A stretch of 10,719 nt of DNA from an uncultured Sutterella sp. (GTDB taxonomy: Bacteria > Pseudomonadota > Gammaproteobacteria > Burkholderiales > Burkholderiaceae_F), in the NCBI GenBank assembly GCA_900546995.1, contig URFF01000062.1:1-10719 (forward strand), read 5' to 3'. Below, piece by piece: positions 6,540 through 10,719 of this stretch. The stretch's first letter is position 1. Every line of letters begins with the position of its first letter. A program made the position numbers and the translations under genes. Under the pieces are notes generated by a model. It searched no databases and was not told the DNA's origin. It was given only the letters and a program-made list of their open reading frames with translations.

Positions 6540-7490
6540 TCATCGAATCAAAAGATATTCCAGAGCAGGATTCCCCCGTTTTAGGAGCGGCTCCTTCAGT
6601 AAGGGGAAAACGGACTGTCTTAAGAGCCGATGTTGCATCTCACAAAGGGCGGGTAATAGGGCTGCGGCAGTGCTAAGAATATAGCCTTTATCGAGTGATT
6701 CAATCCGAACAAAAGGCAGTTTTGCTAACGTTTCTTGTAACGAGTAACGCTCTTCGATTTCATAGCTTGAGAGCACTTGCAATCGAGCCCAAGCCAAGCG
6801 TGGTGCGTCCCGCCAAAGCCCGATTTCCAATAGCGTGTAAGAAGCGATGTGAATACGAATGAGCGGTAAAAAGGGTTCATCAAGGCGTTTTGTGTAGGCA
6901 TCGGCTGACCAAAAAATACCGGCGGATTGCTCTGGTTTCGGAATGAGCCAGCGGATGGCTTGTCTTGCAGCGGGTAGGGCTTGTGGCCAAGTAGGGTGCG
7001 CCATAGCAAGATCCAGTTGATGCCGAAGGCCGCTGTGGATCGCTTCATAGCGTTCTCTAAAAGGATTGGCGGGCGGTGTTTCCGGGTTTAGCCAGCATTT
7101 CAGCCAATCCTCGGGATAAATTTCGGAAAACGCCGGTCTAAGCGACTCGTGCTTTGAGCGCAGCGCCAAATTATTGAGTTCAAGCCCCAAGCGTTCGGCT
7201 TTGGCAATGAGTGCCTTTTCCTTTTCATCCAGTGTTTTGGGGTGTGCGGGCATAAAGGCAAGTTCGGTAATCACCGCCCCACGTGCAAGGTGCCTTTCAA
7301 AACGGGCGGGGAGATTGGCGGTTTGGCCGATATAGAGTTCCCCTTGCGGTCGGATCTGTAAGTACAGCCCGCAGGGGCTCATGCCGTTTTCAAAAAGTCT
7401 CGTCACCGAAGTGACGCCTCTAACGTCTGCAATTCGCTTAAAACCTAATAAATTTGCGACATGCATTGCAAAAAGTGAAATTTGAGCCAT
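6540..7490 (-). CDS. GIY-YIG nuclease-family protein with long unassigned C-terminus
   Basis: The 316-residue protein carries a GIY-YIG module in its N-terminal third: GLY (41-43), YIG (53-55), the conserved Arg and His in LPARFERH (R63, H67), and a Glu in the EKALI helix (E90) followed by LELNN. These are the catalytic-core positions of GIY-YIG endonucleases, so nuclease activity is possible. The remaining roughly 200 residues are rich in Trp, Leu, Ala and Arg, look helical, and match nothing I recognise. The start is uncertain: ATG at 7490 is chosen, a TTG at 7496 adds two residues, and an ATG at 7466 would shorten it by eight; none has a clear Shine-Dalgarno. It is divergent from the small gene at 7657 and convergent with the lipoprotein gene. 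Its position beside traG suggests cargo of the conjugative element (inference). Confidence 0.75.
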   Translation of the reverse strand: MAQISLFAMHVANLLGFKRIADVRGVTSVTRLFENGMSPCGLYLQIRPQGELYIGQTANLPARFERHLARGAVITELAFMPAHPKTLDEKEKALIAKAERLGLELNNLALRSKHESLRPAFSEIYPEDWLKCWLNPETPPANPFRERYEAIHSGLRHQLDLAMAHPTWPQALPAARQAIRWLIPKPEQSAGIFWSADAYTKRLDEPFLPLIRIHIASYTLLEIGLWRDAPRLAWARLQVLSSYEIEERYSLQETLAKLPFVRIESLDKGYILSTAAALLPALCEMQHRLLRQSVFPLLKEPLLKRGNPALEYLLIR

Positions 7491-7530
7491 GGTCAAAATT
7501 GCTTAAAAAATCATCAAAAAGATCATAGTT

Positions 7531-7547
7531 GAGATCAATCGGATCTC
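7531..7547. promoter_or_regulatory. Inverted repeat in the divergent promoter region
   Basis: GAGATC (7531-7536) and GATCTC (7542-7547) are a perfect 6-bp inverted repeat around AATCG. It lies in the 166-base region between the divergent GIY-YIG and small-protein genes, next to a possible leftward -10 (TATGAT read on the minus strand, 7522-7527). It could be a regulatory site; the function is not shown. Confidence 0.3.
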
Positions 7548-7588
7548 GCTGTTTGATAGAAAAAAATCATTGGCTTTCATCATCCGTG

Positions 7589-7598
7589 CCTACGTAGG
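7589..7598. promoter_or_regulatory. 10-bp perfect palindrome upstream of the small gene
   Basis: CCTACGTAGG is its own reverse complement. It sits about 60 bases upstream of the small-protein start and overlaps a weak -10 candidate (TAGGAT, 7595-7600; TTGGCT -35 at 7570-7575, 19-base spacer). It is a possible operator, but a 10-bp palindrome can occur by chance. Confidence 0.2.
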
Positions 7599-7656
7599 AT
7601 TCGTTTTGTCGATGAATCCGCGACAGAAAGATCAATACGTTTTTATAGGGGAATGA

Positions 7657-7938
7657 ATGATGGATATCGAGACACAAGAAGAGCTGCCGCTCACGCCTTC
7701 GATCTGGGAAAGAATGCGTCGCTTTTTGACCGAACCGCCCGTTCTGGACGATCCTTACGCCAACCAAATTCTCGCGGTGAAAATGGATCCCGAGGAAGCC
7801 TTTTGGACCATCGCTATTTTGTTGATGATCACGTTGCGTGGCGACGTCTTTAAGATGATGCCCGATGCAACCATCGAATTTCGAAGCGACGTAGAGCTTG
7901 TTCATACACCGAGACGTCGCTACCGTCGATGGCGATAA
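7657..7938 (+). CDS. Small protein of unknown function (93 aa)
   Basis: I do not recognise this 93-residue protein. It has an acidic N-terminal part (DIETQEELPLTPSIWERM), a Pro/Asp-rich middle, a short hydrophobic helix (AFWTIAILLMITL, about residues 48-60) and a strongly basic C-terminus (RRRYRRWR). The hydrophobic part is too short to be certain of a membrane span. AGGGGA (7647-7652) lies just upstream of ATG 7657 and ATG 7660, so either could be used. The shorter frame starting at ATG 7653 sits closer to the ribosome site and reaches only 66 residues, so it is less likely. A strong intrinsic terminator 37 bases after the stop supports real transcription. It is convergent with traG and divergent from the GIY-YIG gene. 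Confidence 0.6.
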   Translation: MMDIETQEELPLTPSIWERMRRFLTEPPVLDDPYANQILAVKMDPEEAFWTIAILLMITLRGDVFKMMPDATIEFRSDVELVHTPRRRYRRWR

Positions 7939-7974
7939 AGCTCTTCGATTCTGAAGTGTTCTCCCGAATGCAGC

Positions 7975-8004
7975 CCCGAAAGCGACGGCTTTCGGGTTTT
8001 CTTT
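7975..8004 (+). terminator. Strong intrinsic terminator between the small gene and traG
   Basis: CCCGAAAGC (7975-7983) and GCTTTCGGG (7988-7996) form a perfect 9-bp GC-rich stem with a GACG loop, followed by TTTTCTTT (7997-8004). It ends rightward transcripts of the 7657 gene. It touches the traG stop codon at 8003; read leftward it has no T run, so it is not an obvious terminator for traG. Confidence 0.9.
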
Positions 8005-10719
8005 ATTGGTGAGATTCATCTTTTTTCTCCATTGCATCCTTAATGCGTGTTTGAAGCGCCTTTTCGACAGTGCCGACATTGACCGGCGCAGACTTTTCAC
8101 CGATCTCGACAAGCGCTTGATGGGTGCCCGGGACCGTTTCACTCATCGATTGCACGTTTTGCCGATAGTTTTCCGGACTTTGGTAGGTCACGCCGCCCAA
8201 AAAGGCGTTATCTAAAAGCGTGCCAACACCTTTTTGTCGGTAGCGATAAAGGGCGTCAGCGGCTTGTGTGGCGCCCTTGGCGGCAAGCGTTTCTGAAAAT
8301 ACGCGACTAGCGCCTTGAGTGTGATCGTCAATTCGGCGATTGGCTTCTTCCCGAATGAAAGCGGTCTCTGGAGCGGATTGCGGGTTGGGTAATTGGACTT
8401 TTTCATGCAATAAAGCGCCTTCTTGACGGAAAGTTTCCGCTTTCTGAGAAAAACTTTCTTGGGCGTCACCACGGATTGCCTGATGGGAAAGCGTCGCTTT
8501 TTGATCAAGCGCCTCGGGCGAGAAAGGCGCTGCCATTGTCGGAAGGTAAGGCGCTTTTTGCGCTTCGAGTTGCACTTGGGCGGCAAAATGCGTGCGTGCG
8601 GCGCGACTGTGAAAGAGCGCTTCTTGGGCGGCCTCGGCACTACCGAAGGTGTCAATCGCCATGGCAATGGCCATTGGGTTATTGTCCATCATGGTGCGGA
8701 TATCGCGTTGGCTTACAAAGCCCGTATCGCGAGTTGCGTGATGCGAGGCGTCTTGATTGAAGCGATTGTGGGTATCCAAGCGCATTGCACGAGACAAATT
8801 CGCTTCAAATTCCTTTGCTGCTGTTTTAATGCCGGCCTCACGCGTGTTTTCGCCGATTTGGCGGGTTGCGGCCATGAGTCGCTCATAGGTTTCTTGACGC
8901 TGAAGCTGAGAGCCTGCGGATTGCACTCGGGCGCTGGCATCCATTTGCTGCTGAGATTCGGCAAACTGTAAGCCGAGTGCGCCGTCAATAAACTGCTGAT
9001 CGGTCCCCTCTTTTAGGGCACGCTTAATCCAATCGAAAGGATTGCCGTTTGATGAGCGGTTTGAGCTCATCGGCTCGGTTTTCTGAGCGGATGGAGCGCT
9101 TGTTGCCGCAAGGTTTGCCGTACCGGTTGCCGGCAACACCGGTTTTTCCTTGTTTTGAAGGGTAGCACGCTCTCTTCGGGGTTCCCGTGCGGTTAGACCA
9201 AAATCCAGATCCGTCGAATACGATGCCCGTTCCGTGTTGGAGAACTGATTGGTAAGCGTCACCGACTCGGAGGCACTTTGTTGTCGACTTCCCATTAAGC
9301 GCCCGGATGCGTTATCAGTCATTGAAGAGCCGCGGCTGAGCTCTTGGGATAAGAGTCGTGCAAACCCCGCCCGATCTTTATCTGTTGCTTGAACCGTTTT
9401 GGTTTGCGCAAGGTTCGTCCCCATCGAATAACTCATGCCGGCCTCAAGGCTCGAGCGAGTCGATTGATTGGCGTTTTGAGAAAGTCCCATGGAGGGGGTG
9501 ATGCCCAGTGAGACGGGGGTGGCTGATAACCCTGTGACGGTTCCTGACGCTGTGCGAGTGACTGAGCCGTAGGCGGAAGCTGATTGCACAAAGCCCCCTT
9601 CGGTGAAGCGAATTGACGTATTGGCACGATTGGCTTCACGGGTGTTCGTGGAGACATTTCCCCAGGTCACATTACCCATCGAGACGGTGCCCGAAGAAAG
9701 GGTGGAGCCTTGCGCTTGAGCCGCGCCTTGCGCAGGAGCCATGACAGAGGCCACCATCTGGGCGCTTGCGATGTCGCTTCCCTTCGCGATCGCAAAGGCG
9801 ATGACCGGGGCCAAAATCGTGAGAAAACCGGCAATCGCTTGAGAGCTAGCGCCCATTTCACGAATCATTTCTGCGGCCATCAGGCTATTGGCGCCGAATT
9901 CAGCGACGATCCGATTCATCGGATGCGCATCCACATGCACGATGAGATAGTTAATGACAGCGCAGACCGGTGCCCAAAGCTGCACCCAAATCAAAAGCGT
10001 GAGATAGTGCCTTAAAAGAAGTCCCGCTGCGTGTCCCAACGCGATCATCATGACCGCAATTAAGGGGAAAGCCGCCAGAATGATAAATTCGAGCGCATTG
10101 CGGATTTTGGGTAGCGCCTCCTGTGCGATTTGCGCCATGGTGCGGTAGTTAAGTTCCGAAGCAAGCGAGGCTTGAGCCTTCGCGATTTTAGTGGCAGAGG
10201 CTAACGGGGCGTTCGCAAGCGCTGCGGTGCTTGCGATATCTTCGCCCAACGTGTTGATAAAAACCGAGTGTTTGAGCGACGCCGACAAACTTTGTGAGAG
10301 CCCCAAAAGAAGATTTTGAGCTTGCGGCAGCACCCGAACAATGGTGGCGCTTGGATCAACCCGGTCGGGGATGAGTTGAAGTCCCAACTGTTTTTCGATG
10401 GCGGCGATTTCCACGGTGTTTAAGTGCGTTTCAATGATTGTCACCACTTTTTCGCACGAGACCCAAGAGCCATCAGGAAGTGCTGTTTGGCGGGCGGGAT
10501 TCACCCAGCCAGCCGCGGAGACCGTTTTCCAAAGATTGGCGCTTTGGGTGAGATCGTCAAGCTTTTGATTGTCGTTAATCAATTCCGGGGTGACGCAAAA
10601 ACGGTTAAAGGCGCCGATGAGCTCTCGCCCGTCTTCAGTGACCGGCCCCGTCGCCAAGAGGGCGGTGACAGCTCGTTCAGGAAAGACCATGCCAAAGGAG
10701 GAAAAGCGTTCGGCTTCGG
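8003..10719 (-). CDS. traG: Conjugal transfer mating-pair stabilisation protein TraG, 5' end missing
   Basis: The frame is open from the right edge to a TAA at 8003-8005, giving 904 complete residues. An internal ATG at 10690 is not the likely start, because FSSFGMVFPER continues upstream in frame. The N-terminal part matches the TraG_N domain of F-type type IV secretion systems: SFGMVFPERAV, the ATGPVTEDGREL and AGWVNPAR segments, then a membrane block (about 9940-10100) with a WVQLWAP motif, and a second hydrophobic segment (about 9790-9845). The rest is a long polar Gln/Ser/Thr/Ala-rich, helical region that should be periplasmic. In F, TraG acts in pilus assembly with TraH-type partners and in mating-pair stabilisation, with its C-terminal part also in entry exclusion. 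By comparison with F TraG, roughly 130 N-terminal residues are missing. The other transfer genes presumably lie to the right. Confidence 0.85.
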   Translation of the reverse strand, partial: EAERFSSFGMVFPERAVTALLATGPVTEDGRELIGAFNRFCVTPELINDNQKLDDLTQSANLWKTVSAAGWVNPARQTALPDGSWVSCEKVVTIIETHLNTVEIAAIEKQLGLQLIPDRVDPSATIVRVLPQAQNLLLGLSQSLSASLKHSVFINTLGEDIASTAALANAPLASATKIAKAQASLASELNYRTMAQIAQEALPKIRNALEFIILAAFPLIAVMMIALGHAAGLLLRHYLTLLIWVQLWAPVCAVINYLIVHVDAHPMNRIVAEFGANSLMAAEMIREMGASSQAIAGFLTILAPVIAFAIAKGSDIASAQMVASVMAPAQGAAQAQGSTLSSGTVSMGNVTWGNVSTNTREANRANTSIRFTEGGFVQSASAYGSVTRTASGTVTGLSATPVSLGITPSMGLSQNANQSTRSSLEAGMSYSMGTNLAQTKTVQATDKDRAGFARLLSQELSRGSSMTDNASGRLMGSRQQSASESVTLTNQFSNTERASYSTDLDFGLTAREPRRERATLQNKEKPVLPATGTANLAATSAPSAQKTEPMSSNRSSNGNPFDWIKRALKEGTDQQFIDGALGLQFAESQQQMDASARVQSAGSQLQRQETYERLMAATRQIGENTREAGIKTAAKEFEANLSRAMRLDTHNRFNQDASHHATRDTGFVSQRDIRTMMDNNPMAIAMAIDTFGSAEAAQEALFHSRAARTHFAAQVQLEAQKAPYLPTMAAPFSPEALDQKATLSHQAIRGDAQESFSQKAETFRQEGALLHEKVQLPNPQSAPETAFIREEANRRIDDHTQGASRVFSETLAAKGATQAADALYRYRQKGVGTLLDNAFLGGVTYQSPENYRQNVQSMSETVPGTHQALVEIGEKSAPVNVGTVEKALQTRIKDAMEKKDESHQ

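Noticed and set aside
7567..8142. 191-codon minus-strand open frame
   Set aside because: It overlaps the end of traG, the strong terminator and the small gene, has low-complexity basic content and no family motifs; it is a shadow frame.
8423..8971. 182-codon plus-strand open frame inside traG
   Set aside because: It is antisense to a clearly coding traG frame, with no ribosome site and no recognisable motifs.
1..10719. CRISPR array, tRNA, rRNA or insertion sequence
   Set aside because: No regularly spaced repeat series, no tRNA cloverleaf-like stretch and no transposase motif were seen by eye; a tRNA or att search by program could still change this.

Overview
The window reads as a Gram-negative, probably beta- or gammaproteobacterial genome fragment of moderate GC. 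Evidence is a lipopolysaccharide-type family 9 glycosyltransferase, a lipid-linked sugar transferase, an outer-membrane-type lipoprotein and an F-type conjugation protein. The gene mix and base composition would suit a Burkholderiales gut lineage such as Sutterellaceae, but that is only an impression. No rRNA, tRNA, CRISPR array, IS element or integrase gene was seen.

Left part (1-3963): the 5' part of a sugar transferase gene runs leftward off the edge. A 313-bp intergenic region follows, holding an 18-bp dyad and an attenuator-like set of alternative hairpins that ends in a strong intrinsic terminator. Then comes a tight rightward operon: histone-deacetylase-like zinc amidohydrolase (TTG start), UMF1/Atg22-type MFS transporter, and GT9 heptosyltransferase-like enzyme. 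Gaps are 10 and 19 bp. This part looks like resident envelope and housekeeping chromosome.

Middle part (about 3964-7938): looks accessory. An AT-richer gene encodes an archaeal-type AAA ATPase with a C-terminal PD-(D/E)XK nuclease-like domain. Its promoter has a perfect TATAAT that runs into two near-identical 19-bp inverted repeats exactly 30 bp apart, a strong candidate for (auto)repression. Next is a lipoprotein that appears to combine an N-terminal beta domain, an MliC-like domain and an NlpE-like domain lacking the first Cys of the CxxC. Convergent to it is a GIY-YIG nuclease-family protein with about 200 unassigned C-terminal residues. Divergent from that is a 93-residue protein of unknown function, closed by a textbook terminator.

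Right part (8003-10719): the 3' portion of a traG-like gene (F-type T4SS mating-pair formation/stabilisation) runs leftward, with its 5' end outside the window. This places the right side inside a conjugative element, either an ICE or a plasmid. If the contig is a chromosome, the stretch between 3963 and 8003 is likely the cargo or edge zone of an ICE next to an envelope-biosynthesis locus. The best candidates for something undescribed are the operator-controlled ATPase-nuclease gene, the fusion lipoprotein, the GIY-YIG protein with its unknown C-terminus, and the attenuator-like leader.
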